Program-made: the position numbers and the translations under genes | Origin: an uncultured Pseudoalteromonas sp. | GTDB lineage: Bacteria; Pseudomonadota; Gammaproteobacteria; Enterobacterales; Alteromonadaceae | Reading direction: 5' to 3' | DNA length: 64,000 bases | Assembly (NCBI GenBank): GCA_947493455.1 | Contig: CANLRB010000001.1 | Location: forward strand, 434,001 to 498,000 | The notes under the pieces: generated by a model | The model's database searches: none | Told to the model about the DNA's origin: nothing | What the model saw: the letters and a program-made list of their open reading frames with translations, nothing else | Shown: in pieces, positions 46,802 through 56,868 of the stretch | How positions within the stretch are numbered: the first letter of the stretch is position 1 | How the letters are laid out: each line of letters starts with the position of its first letter

Positions 46802-48151
46802 GTGAAACCTTGGAGTCCGAATAGTTGGAGAGATTTCCCAATTGTTCAACAACCGTCATACCCTGACGAACAAAAATTATCAGAGATTGAGAGTCAACTA
46901 AATTCAGCGCCACCGTTAGTGTTCGCAGAAGAGACTCGCAGCCTATTTAAACATTTAGCAAACGTATGTGAAGGAAAAGCCTTTTTATTACAGGGCGGCG
47001 ACTGTGCAGAAAGTTTTTCTGAATTTAATGCGACAAGTATTAGAGACACATTCAAAACACTCATGCAAATGGCCGTTGTATTAACATACGGCGGTAAATG
47101 TCCAGTTGTAAAAATAGCGCGAATGGCAGGGCAATACGCAAAGCCGCGCTCATCAGACATGGAAACAATTGACGGTGTTTCACTGCCGTCATATCGTGGC
47201 GATATAATTAACAATTTCGAATTTACAGAACAAGCTCGTGTGCCTGACCCACAACGCTTGATGACTGCCTATCATCACAGCGCCGCGACACTAAATCTAC
47301 TGCGCGCGTTTGCACAAGGTGGCTTAGCCGATTTACACCAAGTAAATCGTTGGAATATGAGTTTTGTTGCGGCAAACCCGCTAAAAAACAAGTATCAAGA
47401 GCTTGCTGACAGAATTCAAGACGCACTTGAGTTTATGGAAGTGTGTGGTATTTCATCGCAAAACTCTGCAAATATACGTGAAACTGAGCTATTTACGTCA
47501 CACGAAGCGCTTTTATTAGGTTATGAAGAAGCACTTACTCGCAGAGACCATTTAAGCGGCGACTGGTACGATTGTTCTGCGCACTTTGTATGGATTGGTG
47601 AGCGAACTCGTCAACTTGACAAAGCGCACATCGAGTTTTTCAGAGGAATTAAAAACCCTATTGGCGTTAAGATTGGCCCAGGAATGCAACCTGACGAACT
47701 GATCAAATTGATTGACGCAGTGAATCCTGAAAATATCCCTGGTCGTGTTACGTTAATTACACGAATGGGCGCAGATGTTCTTCCTGAAAAACTACCCGCC
47801 CTTGTGCGTAAAGTACAAGAAGAAGGGCGCAAAGTTATTTGGAGTTCAGATCCAATGCATGGCAATACTGAAAAAGCGAGTAATGGCTATAAGACGCGAA
47901 GCTTTAACAATATTATGCGCGAGATTAGCCAGTTCTTTGCTGTGCACAAAGCTGAAGGTTCTTACCCTGGTGGTATTCACCTTGAAATGACAGGCCAACA
48001 TGTTACTGAATGTACCGGTGGTGCATACGGTTTATGTGAAGAAGACCTTGCGCAACGCTACAGAACACAATGTGATCCGCGCCTAAACGCAGATCAAGTA
48101 CTTGAGCTCGGCTTTTTAGTCGCCGATTTACTAAAAGACGCTCGTAAATAG
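46802..48151 (+). CDS. Class II 3-deoxy-7-phosphoheptulonate (DAHP) synthase
   Basis: First enzyme of the shikimate pathway, joining PEP and erythrose-4-phosphate. The 449-residue length and the motifs [58 protein letters not shown] and [15 protein letters not shown] identify the plant-like class II (type II) enzyme. C88-type metal and PEP residues lie in GGDCAE. The GTG at 46802 is preceded by GAGGA at seven bases. It is close to ppsR/ppsA, which supply PEP. Confidence 0.94.
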   Translation: MKPWSPNSWRDFPIVQQPSYPDEQKLSEIESQLNSAPPLVFAEETRSLFKHLANVCEGKAFLLQGGDCAESFSEFNATSIRDTFKTLMQMAVVLTYGGKCPVVKIARMAGQYAKPRSSDMETIDGVSLPSYRGDIINNFEFTEQARVPDPQRLMTAYHHSAATLNLLRAFAQGGLADLHQVNRWNMSFVAANPLKNKYQELADRIQDALEFMEVCGISSQNSANIRETELFTSHEALLLGYEEALTRRDHLSGDWYDCSAHFVWIGERTRQLDKAHIEFFRGIKNPIGVKIGPGMQPDELIKLIDAVNPENIPGRVTLITRMGADVLPEKLPALVRKVQEEGRKVIWSSDPMHGNTEKASNGYKTRSFNNIMREISQFFAVHKAEGSYPGGIHLEMTGQHVTECTGGAYGLCEEDLAQRYRTQCDPRLNADQVLELGFLVADLLKDARK

Positions 48152-48162
48152 TACTCATTAAT

Positions 48163-48191
48163 GCAGGCGCGTAACAATGCGCCTGCTTTTT
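48163..48191. terminator. Terminator between DAHP synthase and ppsR
   Basis: Stem GCAGGCGC / GCGCCTGC with an eight-base loop, then TTTTT; it overlaps the ppsR stop codon. Confidence 0.85.
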
Positions 48192-48999
48192 AGTATTTTC
48201 GCCTTTCCAGCCCGGTTTCAGCAATAATCTTTGCGGAAATCTCTTCAACTGAAAAATGAGTTGAACTCAGAAATGGAATACGCATCTTTTTGTATAGCAT
48301 TTCTACTTCACGAACTTCTAGACGACATTGTCGTAACGATGCATAACGACTATTTGCCATTCGTTCATTTCGAATTGCGGCCAATCGGTCAGGGCTGATT
48401 GTTAAGCCAAATAATTTTTGCTTGTACGCTTGCAGCGCCTTTGGCAATCGAAGCATATCCAAATCATCCTCGGTAATCGGATAATTTGCTGCTTTTATGC
48501 CATATTGTAATGCTAGGTACAAACTCGTCGGTGTTTTACCGCTACGACTCACGCCCACTAGAATAATATCAGCCTCGTCATAATCTTTTAAATTACTTCC
48601 GTCATCATTGGCAAGCGCGTAATTCACAGCATCAATACGAAAGTCATAACTTTTTTCGTGCATTGAATGGGTTCGATGCGCTCGTGGTACCGGTTCAACC
48701 TTAATTGTGTCTTGCACCTTTTCACTAAATACCGTTAGAAAATCATAACACTCACCTTGAGATGACATAATCACATCACTTAGGGTGTGGTCAACAAATG
48801 TAAAAAACACGAGCGGTTTTTCACCTGTTTCACTAAAACATTGGTCAATTTGATTTTTTACATCGTTTGCTTTGTCAATGGTTTCAACAAATGGAATGGT
48901 AATATGCTTAAATTCAATTGGAAATAAAGATAGCGTTGCGTGACCAAACACTTCGCTCGTAATGGCCGTACCGTCGGAAATATAAAATGCTGTACGCAT
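48190..48999 (-). CDS. ppsR: PEP synthase regulatory protein (kinase/pyrophosphorylase, DUF299)
   Basis: A 269-residue bifunctional enzyme that inactivates PEP synthase by ADP-dependent threonine phosphorylation and reactivates it by phosphorolysis. The N-terminal FYISDGTAITSEVFGH and the P-loop GVSRSGKTPTSLYLA near residue 150 are diagnostic. YPITEDDLDM and FGLTISPDRLAAIRNER follow. It is divergent from ppsA, as in E. coli and relatives. Confidence 0.95.
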   Translation of the reverse strand: MRTAFYISDGTAITSEVFGHATLSLFPIEFKHITIPFVETIDKANDVKNQIDQCFSETGEKPLVFFTFVDHTLSDVIMSSQGECYDFLTVFSEKVQDTIKVEPVPRAHRTHSMHEKSYDFRIDAVNYALANDDGSNLKDYDEADIILVGVSRSGKTPTSLYLALQYGIKAANYPITEDDLDMLRLPKALQAYKQKLFGLTISPDRLAAIRNERMANSRYASLRQCRLEVREVEMLYKKMRIPFLSSTHFSVEEISAKIIAETGLERRKY

Positions 49000-49281
49000 A
49001 AAAGTCCTACTTATTTTAATAAGATATCAGAATATACTAACTTATTTTATTTCGATATTGTTAAAAGATTTATGCATCTTATTACTGTGTTACCGGTGTC
49101 AAATGAATTTCCATGCATTATTTGGCTATATTATCGGCTTTTATTAGTCTAGTGCGGACTTTTAACCTTGACAGAGAGTAAATACAACCTTTACCAACCA
49201 CACCCTTATATGTAAAATTCACTCTATTGCTGATATGCAATACAACTATATCTCTCACAATTTGCTTTTGGGGACTTTTCC

Positions 49282-51648
49282 GTGCAATACATACTTTGGT
49301 ATCAAGAACTGGGAATGAGTGACGTTCCACGCGTCGGTGGTAAAAACGCATCACTAGGAGAAATGATTTCTAACCTCGCTAATGCTGGGGTAACTGTTCC
49401 AGGGGGCTTCGCAACGACTTCCGAAGCGTTTAATGAATTTCTTGAGCAATCTGGTCTGAACGCGCGTATCTATGAAGTACTAGATACACTTGATGTTGAC
49501 GATGTAAACGAACTCGCTCGTGTAGGCAGTGAAATCCGCCAATGGATAATTGAAACACCGTTTCAAGCGCCATTAAACGATGCCATCCGCGAAGCATATG
49601 ACCAATTACACGATAATCAACACGATATTTCATTTGCTGTTCGTTCATCCGCAACTGCAGAAGATATGCCTGATGCTTCATTTGCCGGCCAGCAAGAAAC
49701 ATTTTTAAATGTTAGTGGCATTGACGCAATTATGGTTGCGATTAAACATGTATTTGCGTCATTGTTTAACGACCGCGCAATTTCTTATCGTGTACACCAA
49801 GGTTATGATCATCGAGGTGTTGCATTATCAGCGGGCATTCAACGCATGGTTCGTTCAGATAAAGCATCGTCTGGCGTTATGTTTAGCATCGATACCGAAT
49901 CTGGTTTTGAAGACGTCGTATTTATTACATCTAGTTATGGCTTGGGTGAAATGGTGGTACAAGGCGCTGTAAACCCTGATGAATTTTACGTTCACAAACC
50001 AACGCTTGCCAACGACAAACCGGCTATATTGCGCCGTAACCTCGGTTCAAAAGCAATTGAGATGGTTTACTCAAAAGATACGTCTCACGGTAAGCAAGTA
50101 GAGATAGTTGATATTGAATCAACGCGCAGCGACAAATTTTCAATCACTGATGACGAAATAATGGCACTCGCAAAACAAGCTGTCATCATTGAAAAACATT
50201 ATGGTCGTCCAATGGACATCGAATGGGCTAAAGACGGCAATGACGGTAAGTTATATATAGTACAAGCGCGCCCAGAAACAGTTCGTTCAAATGAAGACGC
50301 CAATATTATGGAACGTTTTCAACTAAATGAAACGTCAAGCGTAATTTGTGAAGGTAGGGCGATCGGCCATAAAATCGGTTCAGGTGTGGTACGTGTCTTA
50401 AACTCAATTGATGAAATGGATAAAGTTCAACAAGGTGATGTACTCGTTACCGATATGACGGATCCAGATTGGGAACCTATCATGAAGCGTGCAGCAGCGA
50501 TTGTCACAAATCGAGGCGGTCGTACATGTCATGCAGCAATTATAGCGCGTGAACTTGGCATTCCAGCAGTAGTTGGTTGTGGTAATGCCACGTCGACAAT
50601 TGAGAATAACCAAGAAGTAACTGTTTCTTGCGCCGAAGGCGATACTGGATTCATTTACGAAGGAAAGTTGGCATTCGAAGTCATTTCATCACGAGTTGAT
50701 GAGATGCCAGAATTACCGATGAAAATAATGATGAACGTTGGTAACCCAGACCGTGCCTTTGATTTTGCAAAATTGCCGCACGCCGGAATTGGACTTGCTC
50801 GTCTTGAGTTTATAATTAATCGAATGATTGGTGTTCATCCAAAAGCATTAATTAATTTTGATGCCCAATCAGCTGATGTAAAGGCAGAAATTAGCGACAT
50901 GATGGCAGGTTATGCATCGCCAGTTGAATTTTATATTGAAAAACTGGTAGAAGGTATCGCTACTCTGGGTGCGGCATTTGCACCTGAACGAGTCATTGTA
51001 CGTATGTCTGATTTTAAGTCGAACGAATATGCAAACCTTGTTGGCGGCCAACAGTATGAGCCGGAAGAAGAAAACCCAATGATCGGTTTCCGCGGTGCAT
51101 CTCGTTATATTTCTGAAGATTTCAGAGACTGTTTTGCACTTGAATGTGAAGCAATCAAACGTGTTCGCAACACTATGGGTTTAACGAACGTCGAAATTAT
51201 GATCCCTTTCGTACGAACTGTTGACGAAGCAAGACGTGTCATTGAACTTCTTGAAGAACACGGTTTAAAGCGTGGCGAAAATGGCCTAAAAGTAATCATG
51301 ATGTGTGAATTACCATCGAATGCGATTTTAGCTGAACAATTTTTAGAATATTTCGACGGTTTTTCAATCGGTTCTAACGATTTAACCCAGCTGACTCTTG
51401 GCTTAGACCGTGACTCTGGCCTGATTGCACATCTTTTTGATGAGCGAAACGAAGCAATCAAAGCCTTGCTTTCAATGGCAATAAAAACGGCTAAAGAAAA
51501 AGGCAAGTATGTTGGTATTTGTGGTCAAGGACCTTCAGATCATGAAGACTTTGCAGCATGGCTAGTAGAGCAGGGAATTGACTCTGTATCACTTAATCCA
51601 GATACAGTATTAGAAACCTGGTTATATCTCGGCGAAAAATACAATTAA
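49282..51648 (+). CDS. ppsA: Phosphoenolpyruvate synthase
   Basis: Converts pyruvate and ATP to PEP, AMP and phosphate in gluconeogenesis. The 788-residue protein has the ATP-grasp domain ([38 protein letters not shown]), the swivelling domain with the phospho-histidine H417 in [14 protein letters not shown], and the C-terminal PEP/pyruvate domain ([19 protein letters not shown]). The GTG start has GGGGA at a good distance. Divergent PpsR regulates it by phosphorylation of the threonine in the GGRTCH motif. Confidence 0.96.
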   Translation: MQYILWYQELGMSDVPRVGGKNASLGEMISNLANAGVTVPGGFATTSEAFNEFLEQSGLNARIYEVLDTLDVDDVNELARVGSEIRQWIIETPFQAPLNDAIREAYDQLHDNQHDISFAVRSSATAEDMPDASFAGQQETFLNVSGIDAIMVAIKHVFASLFNDRAISYRVHQGYDHRGVALSAGIQRMVRSDKASSGVMFSIDTESGFEDVVFITSSYGLGEMVVQGAVNPDEFYVHKPTLANDKPAILRRNLGSKAIEMVYSKDTSHGKQVEIVDIESTRSDKFSITDDEIMALAKQAVIIEKHYGRPMDIEWAKDGNDGKLYIVQARPETVRSNEDANIMERFQLNETSSVICEGRAIGHKIGSGVVRVLNSIDEMDKVQQGDVLVTDMTDPDWEPIMKRAAAIVTNRGGRTCHAAIIARELGIPAVVGCGNATSTIENNQEVTVSCAEGDTGFIYEGKLAFEVISSRVDEMPELPMKIMMNVGNPDRAFDFAKLPHAGIGLARLEFIINRMIGVHPKALINFDAQSADVKAEISDMMAGYASPVEFYIEKLVEGIATLGAAFAPERVIVRMSDFKSNEYANLVGGQQYEPEEENPMIGFRGASRYISEDFRDCFALECEAIKRVRNTMGLTNVEIMIPFVRTVDEARRVIELLEEHGLKRGENGLKVIMMCELPSNAILAEQFLEYFDGFSIGSNDLTQLTLGLDRDSGLIAHLFDERNEAIKALLSMAIKTAKEKGKYVGICGQGPSDHEDFAAWLVEQGIDSVSLNPDTVLETWLYLGEKYN

Positions 51649-51681
51649 TAGTATTTGAACAGTGATTAGTATTGTTTAATA

Positions 51682-51705
51682 AAAGGAGCTATTTAGCTCC
51701 TTTTT
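51682..51705. terminator. Terminator after ppsA
   Basis: Stem AAAGGAGCTA / TAGCTCCTTT with TTTTT on the plus strand and an A-run on the other side. It overlaps the 3' end of the convergent PGPGW gene. Confidence 0.85.
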
Positions 51706-51914
51706 CGTTTATCGATCATTTTATCTAGTAATACACATGATTCTTTAAATAATCGCTGAACTGTTTTTAATAGTCCGCGCGCACGTGGTTGATAAAAAGA
51801 CACCAAGGTAAGCGCGATTAAGAAAAAGACTAATGACGGTCCAGGTACAACAATAAAAACCACGCCAAGTAAAAAGAGTATCACCGCCACAATATAAACA
51901 ATAACTCGTTTCAT
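51693..51914 (-). CDS. PGPGW-type small membrane protein
   Basis: 73 residues. Two transmembrane helices are separated by VPGPS, a variant of the PGPGW hairpin motif (IVVPGPSLVFFLIALTLVSFY). A basic C-terminal tail ends in DKRKRS. The family is widespread with no known role. Its coding end lies inside the ppsA terminator. Confidence 0.7.
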   Translation of the reverse strand: MKRVIVYIVAVILFLLGVVFIVVPGPSLVFFLIALTLVSFYQPRARGLLKTVQRLFKESCVLLDKMIDKRKRS

Positions 51915-52156
51915 GAGAAATCCTATTAAAACTTGTCTACTAAAATCATATTATGTACACATTTTTATTGCCAACTAAAAATGTAACGTAATATTTGAAC
52001 AATTTAAGAACACAAACCGTTCAAAAAAGGAAATACATATTAGTATCGGACTTTATGGCGGATAGTTTGCTGACAAAAGCACCAATTAGATTATGTTAAA
52101 TTAAGCGTATAACAACTCTAAACCATATCATATACGTTCTTTGCGAACTAAATTTT

Positions 52157-53188
52157 TTATTTTGAAGTCGAAAAAAGATTATCAAGTGTTAGTACTGTCC
52201 ACTCACTAGACTCATTACAAAACTCTTCCTTAATACTTTTAACCAAACGCCGTAACTGGCGAACTTCATACCCACCCGTTCCTCTTGTTTTGTGAAAAAG
52301 AGGTTGGTAATTTGCTGAATCTAAATTAACTAGGCCAAGTTGTTCTTTGTATAAGTTTAAGCAGTGGGAGGTATACTTCGATAGCGCAAAACACTCGGAA
52401 CGCGTTGAATTTATAAACTCTAGATAGTGAGTATCACCTCTAAGAGTAATATTTTGCCACGTTAAAAAGATATCGTCTTCCGAGCGAAGCACCTCCAGAG
52501 GGATTTTGCTTTCAAAAATAAGAAAGTAAATAAATAAATTTCGTAATTTTTTAACATCAGTGCCAGAGAATATAAATAGTTGTTCGATAATTTTTTCTTT
52601 AACGTTGATATCGACCGTTAACGTTTTTAAGCCGCCAACACCTTTAATTTTTAAATCTCTTTTACGAAGTTCAGGGATTGGGTTTACAGATATTATTTTA
52701 CTATTTAACAACTCATTTAAGAATGCATTTAGAATTGTGTAACTACTCGAATGAGTTTGCTTGCTAAATTTTCGGTTGGAAGAAAACGGGCGCCATAACG
52801 AATTACTGTTATAAGTGCGCCCCGTTTGAATAAATCGTTTTTCTTGTTTTGCTTGCTTCCACGATTGCGGCGGATCAAAAATAAAATCAAAGTAGTCTGC
52901 TAAGTCATCGACTTCCAAATTTTTAACTAACGTCTTTTTATATTCCCAAGCCCATAAATGAAAACGTTCGAGTTCATTTCGATAACGATTAAATGAATTT
53001 ACATTTTTAGAAACACCCATTAAAAAAGTTAACAGTGTTTCATATTCCCTCTCTACATTCTTTAGATAAGAACGCATATGCACAAGGTATGCATGAAGAT
53101 CTGGATGGGTAAATTCCAATCGGCCATCTAACATATCGGAATACTGATAACGGATTAATGGCTGATTTTGAATTAAAGGCGATAGCAT
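52157..53188 (-). CDS. Tyrosine-recombinase-like protein lacking the catalytic residues
   Basis: A 343-residue protein. The N-terminal half resembles the SAM-like core-binding domain of tyrosine integrases (FNRYRNELERFHLWAWEYKKTLVKNLEVDDLADYFDFI). The C-terminal half aligns by position with the catalytic domain. It lacks the first catalytic arginine (IFESKIPLEVL in place of a TGLR-like motif), the HxxR box and the tyrosine. It is either an inactive DNA-binding derivative or a decayed integrase, though the frame is intact. It is divergent from selO. Confidence 0.6.
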   Translation of the reverse strand: MLSPLIQNQPLIRYQYSDMLDGRLEFTHPDLHAYLVHMRSYLKNVEREYETLLTFLMGVSKNVNSFNRYRNELERFHLWAWEYKKTLVKNLEVDDLADYFDFIFDPPQSWKQAKQEKRFIQTGRTYNSNSLWRPFSSNRKFSKQTHSSSYTILNAFLNELLNSKIISVNPIPELRKRDLKIKGVGGLKTLTVDINVKEKIIEQLFIFSGTDVKKLRNLFIYFLIFESKIPLEVLRSEDDIFLTWQNITLRGDTHYLEFINSTRSECFALSKYTSHCLNLYKEQLGLVNLDSANYQPLFHKTRGTGGYEVRQLRRLVKSIKEEFCNESSEWTVLTLDNLFSTSK

Positions 53189-53261
53189 ATTAACGTTGAG
53201 TTCTGTTTATAAAAATACTATGAGATAATCAGCCAGTCTTAACTTGACGATTAATTTTATT

Positions 53262-54656
53262 ATGGTCTTGCCACAAAACTATTTAACATTACCACAAAGT
53301 CTATACCAGTTGAACTCCCCAACTGCAGTAAGCAACCCTGAGTTATTGTATATAAATACACGTTTAATTAATGAGTTAGGATTAGAAGACGACTTTTTAT
53401 CTGACTCACAACAATCGTTAGATATATTAAGTGGCAATTCAAGCGACTTAGTTGAGAGCGCATTATCAACCGGCTATGCCGGACACCAATTTGGTAATTT
53501 TGTGCCGCAACTTGGCGATGGCAGGGCCCATTTACTCGGTCAATTAACGGGCAGCAATAATGTATTTGACGTAATGCTAAAAGGTAGTGGCACAAATCGT
53601 TACTCGCGAAGTGGGGATGGGCGATGCGGGCTAAAGGCAGCATTACGAGAATTACTGGTAAGCGAAATATTATCAGTTAATCATGCTCCAACCACACGCA
53701 TGCTGTCAATCGTTAGCTCAAGCGATACAATTATGCGCCAAACTATTGAGCAAAGTGCGATTGTCAGTCGACTTGCAAAATCCCACATTAGAATAGGTAC
53801 TTTTCAATATGCAGCACTTCATCAGGATAAAAGTGTTCTGCCTGCATTACTCGAATTTACATTAGCAAACATTTATCCAAAGGCGATGAACGCAGAAAAC
53901 CCTGCGCTTGCATTATTTAAGTTAGTACTCGATAACTGCGTAGACCTTGTTTGTCATTGGCTTCGCATTGGATTTGTTCATGGTGTGATGAATACTGACA
54001 ATATTTTACTCAGTGGCGAAACGATTGACTTCGGGCCATGTGCATTTATTAATAGTTATGATCCTGACGCTTGTTTTAGTTCAATCGATCATCAAAAACG
54101 TTACGCATATAAAAACCAACCAAGTATTATGCATTGGAATTTGGCGCGTTTTGCCGAATGTCTTATTCCGCTTGTGGACAAAGATGAGCAAACTGCCATT
54201 ACTAAACTTTCTAATGCGCTCGCTACCTTTGGTGATAAATTTAAAAATCGTTACGCGACTGTCAAAGCAAATAAGCTTGGTTTTAACGAGTCCTCAGAAA
54301 TTATATCTAATCTATATGATAAAATCGTTGAAACGTCTCAGCGTAACAAGATTAACTTTTTTGATATATTCAAACAGCTTGAATTACAAGATACAAACCA
54401 AGACACTGAACAACATTTCAAGGATTTTGAAGCCCTCAAACAAGAAGCTGATTTTGATCTAACTAGAATGACAAACTCAAATCCAAGAATAATTTTGAAC
54501 CAGGATATCGAAACAGTATTAGATGAGAGCGTCGCGCAACATTCTATTAAGCCTATCGAAAATTATTTGGCCTACTTAAATGGTTCTAACAATGAACAAT
54601 ATGGTGACATAACACAAAAACCCGTAAAAGATTATCAAACTTTTTGTGGAACGTAA
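53262..54656 (+). CDS. selO: Protein adenylyltransferase SelO (YdiU/UPF0061)
   Basis: A 464-residue pseudokinase-fold enzyme that transfers AMP to protein side chains in redox stress. It shows GYAGHQFGNFVPQLGDGRAHLLG, MLKGSGTNRYSRSGDGR with the nucleotide-binding residues, HGVMNTDNILL with the catalytic-loop Asp/Asn, and DFGPCAFI as the DFG metal motif. The ATG at 53262 is preferred over a TTG six codons upstream. Length is near the normal range (about 470-490). There is no C-terminal selenocysteine context. Confidence 0.92.
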   Translation: MVLPQNYLTLPQSLYQLNSPTAVSNPELLYINTRLINELGLEDDFLSDSQQSLDILSGNSSDLVESALSTGYAGHQFGNFVPQLGDGRAHLLGQLTGSNNVFDVMLKGSGTNRYSRSGDGRCGLKAALRELLVSEILSVNHAPTTRMLSIVSSSDTIMRQTIEQSAIVSRLAKSHIRIGTFQYAALHQDKSVLPALLEFTLANIYPKAMNAENPALALFKLVLDNCVDLVCHWLRIGFVHGVMNTDNILLSGETIDFGPCAFINSYDPDACFSSIDHQKRYAYKNQPSIMHWNLARFAECLIPLVDKDEQTAITKLSNALATFGDKFKNRYATVKANKLGFNESSEIISNLYDKIVETSQRNKINFFDIFKQLELQDTNQDTEQHFKDFEALKQEADFDLTRMTNSNPRIILNQDIETVLDESVAQHSIKPIENYLAYLNGSNNEQYGDITQKPVKDYQTFCGT

Positions 54657-54748
54657 TAAAAATGAAAGAATACTATACAAAAAACATTCAACGTGTATAG
54701 AATGGCAACATAATAATAAAAATTTACTATGCCAAAATAAGGATCACA

Positions 54749-55783
54749 ATGCGAGCAGTAGCCTTTTTTGTGGCAACCTGTTTTTTACTAACGGGTTGTA
54801 ATGAACAACCACCCAATGCAGATTTTGATTTTTTAAAAGATAATTTAAAAACGAAAACGCTTGATGAACAACTTGTAACTCTTGAAAGTGTGCGTAACGT
54901 TTCGAAAGAGCACCAAACGTTTTACAACAATGTGGAGGTGGCGTACAAGTATTTTTTAGAGGCGCAAAAAGAAAGCGACCCGTTTAAACGTTATATGCTT
55001 GCGTATAAATCGCGCAAAGCCTATTTTAATCCGCAGTCAGACAAGCTCGCCATCGCCTACGCAAAAGGGCTTGAACCAGTTTCAAAAATTTATGATCGTC
55101 ATTTAATTCTTGAAGAAAAACCCGAAATTTCGTGGCTAAAAGAAACCCCAGCTAATGACTGGTCTATTTATAAAGTCATAGAAGTCATAAAGTCTAACGG
55201 AAATATTTTACGGTTAGACCAACATTTACAAAACGCGAATGTGCTAACATCTGAACAAACAATTCAAGGCTGGCTAAACGCAATTCAAGAAAAAATTTAC
55301 GTCAGCAATGCAGAAATCAATCATATTCTTTACCAAGTTCATGAAGAAGACAGAAACTCCTTATTCAAAGTTAAAAATAATATAGACAATGATGCGGAAC
55401 GTTTTTTAGCAAGTTTGCTACCTAAGCAAGCGAAAAAAATGCTATATCAACCCCATGCGATGTGGCAACACGAAAATCAATGGCGTACAGAACTAGTACA
55501 AAATACATGTTGGGCGCTTGAAGATATCGTGATTAATCATGAAGTAACGAAACGATGTAAGTCACTCGAGCAAGCGCATATTAAATATATGACGATGCCA
55601 ATCTACCTTGATAACTATATGTCATATGCAGCAAGTTCGAAAAAAGCCCTTGATTCACAAATTAATCGAGTACGAAGTGACGGCGTTGATAGCCGCAGAG
55701 TTGGCAATAAAGTTGATATTAGTCCAGATGAAAAGTTAAAGGGCGTATTTTTAGCACTCAAAAACGACCTAATGAAACTTTAG
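54749..55783 (+). CDS. Putative lipoprotein, unknown function
   Basis: A 344-residue protein with a lipoprotein signal; the lipobox LLTGC puts the lipidated cysteine at residue 17. The mature part is helical and charged, with no motif I recognise (possibly the DUF3080 family). A position-2 asparagine after the cysteine leaves sorting unclear. It is single, with an own terminator. Confidence 0.68.
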   Translation: MRAVAFFVATCFLLTGCNEQPPNADFDFLKDNLKTKTLDEQLVTLESVRNVSKEHQTFYNNVEVAYKYFLEAQKESDPFKRYMLAYKSRKAYFNPQSDKLAIAYAKGLEPVSKIYDRHLILEEKPEISWLKETPANDWSIYKVIEVIKSNGNILRLDQHLQNANVLTSEQTIQGWLNAIQEKIYVSNAEINHILYQVHEEDRNSLFKVKNNIDNDAERFLASLLPKQAKKMLYQPHAMWQHENQWRTELVQNTCWALEDIVINHEVTKRCKSLEQAHIKYMTMPIYLDNYMSYAASSKKALDSQINRVRSDGVDSRRVGNKVDISPDEKLKGVFLALKNDLMKL

Positions 55784-55803
55784 TTAATTACTATTGCTAT
55801 AGA

Positions 55804-55832
55804 GAAAGGCGTGTCGTTGACACGCCTTTTTA
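55804..55832 (+). terminator. Terminator after the lipoprotein gene
   Basis: Stem AAAGGCGTGTC / GACACGCCTTT with a GTT loop, then a T-run, 21 bases after the stop. Confidence 0.88.
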
Positions 55833-56038
55833 GTTTTAAATATTCGATTTATTTCTGTTACTTATAACTTGTGAATGTTAGGTTAAACTGATTGCTCGGT
55901 CTTAACTTGATTAGTGTTTCGGATTTTAACCACTAATGCTACGATTATTTTGTTTTTCACTAAGAGTATGATGTGTTCGCTTTCTTGATTGACTTAGATG
56001 AAGACTTTAATTTAATCAATTAGTATGAGAGCTAAATA

Positions 56039-56491
56039 TTAATTTGAGTCTAATATGGTTAACTTACCGTCACTTACTTTAAACACCTTAGAAAATTCAT
56101 TTTCGGAAATCAACACATCACTACCTGATAACTCATTAACAAGTAACGGAATCGTATTACTATGGCCGAATATAACGATTGGCCCTTTGTTGTTTTTAAT
56201 GGACTCAAAAACAATACGGTTGTCCCTTGGGTTATAGAGTTTAATATCTAGTCCTAATCGCGAGGCTAGGGGAGTTGCAGTTTGAATGGTTCGTTTGTAG
56301 TTACTACTCAATATAAGGGTTGGCTTATACGGTGTGAGTTTTTCGGCTATCCGTATTGCGCGCTTTTTACCTTCTACTGATAATTCGGGATCAGAGCCTT
56401 TCAATTTTTCAGCATGACGCAATAAAAAAATATCATTCGACAAACAGGTAAATGGCATAATCGCGGTAACAAACAAAATAATTTTTTTCAT
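56039..56491 (-). CDS. Secreted histidine phosphatase family protein
   Basis: 150 residues with a signal peptide (MKKIILFVTAIMPFTCLS). The catalytic LLRHAEK motif is at about 24-30, then SSNYKRTIQTA and the second histidine in FGHSNTIP. This is the small SixA/phosphoglycerate-mutase-like branch of the histidine phosphatase superfamily, here in the periplasm. The substrate is unknown. Confidence 0.85.
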   Translation of the reverse strand: MKKIILFVTAIMPFTCLSNDIFLLRHAEKLKGSDPELSVEGKKRAIRIAEKLTPYKPTLILSSNYKRTIQTATPLASRLGLDIKLYNPRDNRIVFESIKNNKGPIVIFGHSNTIPLLVNELSGSDVLISENEFSKVFKVSDGKLTILDSN

Positions 56492-56868
56492 ACAAACTCA
56501 CTTAAATGATTAATTTAACGATTGAAATTAATCGACAAAATTAGGTTTAAACTATTGTTTTTAATGTACCTTAAACGGGGTGGAATAGATATTAATTTGA
56601 AATACTGTGGGCTTACGTTTTGCGATAGAAATACTTGGCAAAATATAAGTCGAGTAAAATAAGCGCTTTAAAAACGTAATTACACTATTTCCCATACAAT
56701 TAACACGATGAATCAATTAGTCAGAAAGGAACGCAATTTTACAAAACTTCCTTACTACAGTGCTAGCTTATTTTCTTTACCAACTGGCGTTGACTGGATG
56801 AATATTTTGTTTCAATAACTTGATTTATGAATATATTATCGCTCTAACCAAAACGTAGAATACGCATT
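56492..56868. other. Intergenic stretch before the GAF kinase gene
   Basis: 377 bases between divergent genes, AT-rich. A 36-codon ORF (56708-56818) lacks a ribosome-binding site and is not called. No clear operator or RNA was seen. Confidence 0.4.

Noticed and set aside
56708-56818. 36-codon frame upstream of the GAF kinase
   Set aside because: No ribosome-binding site and no recognisable protein features.
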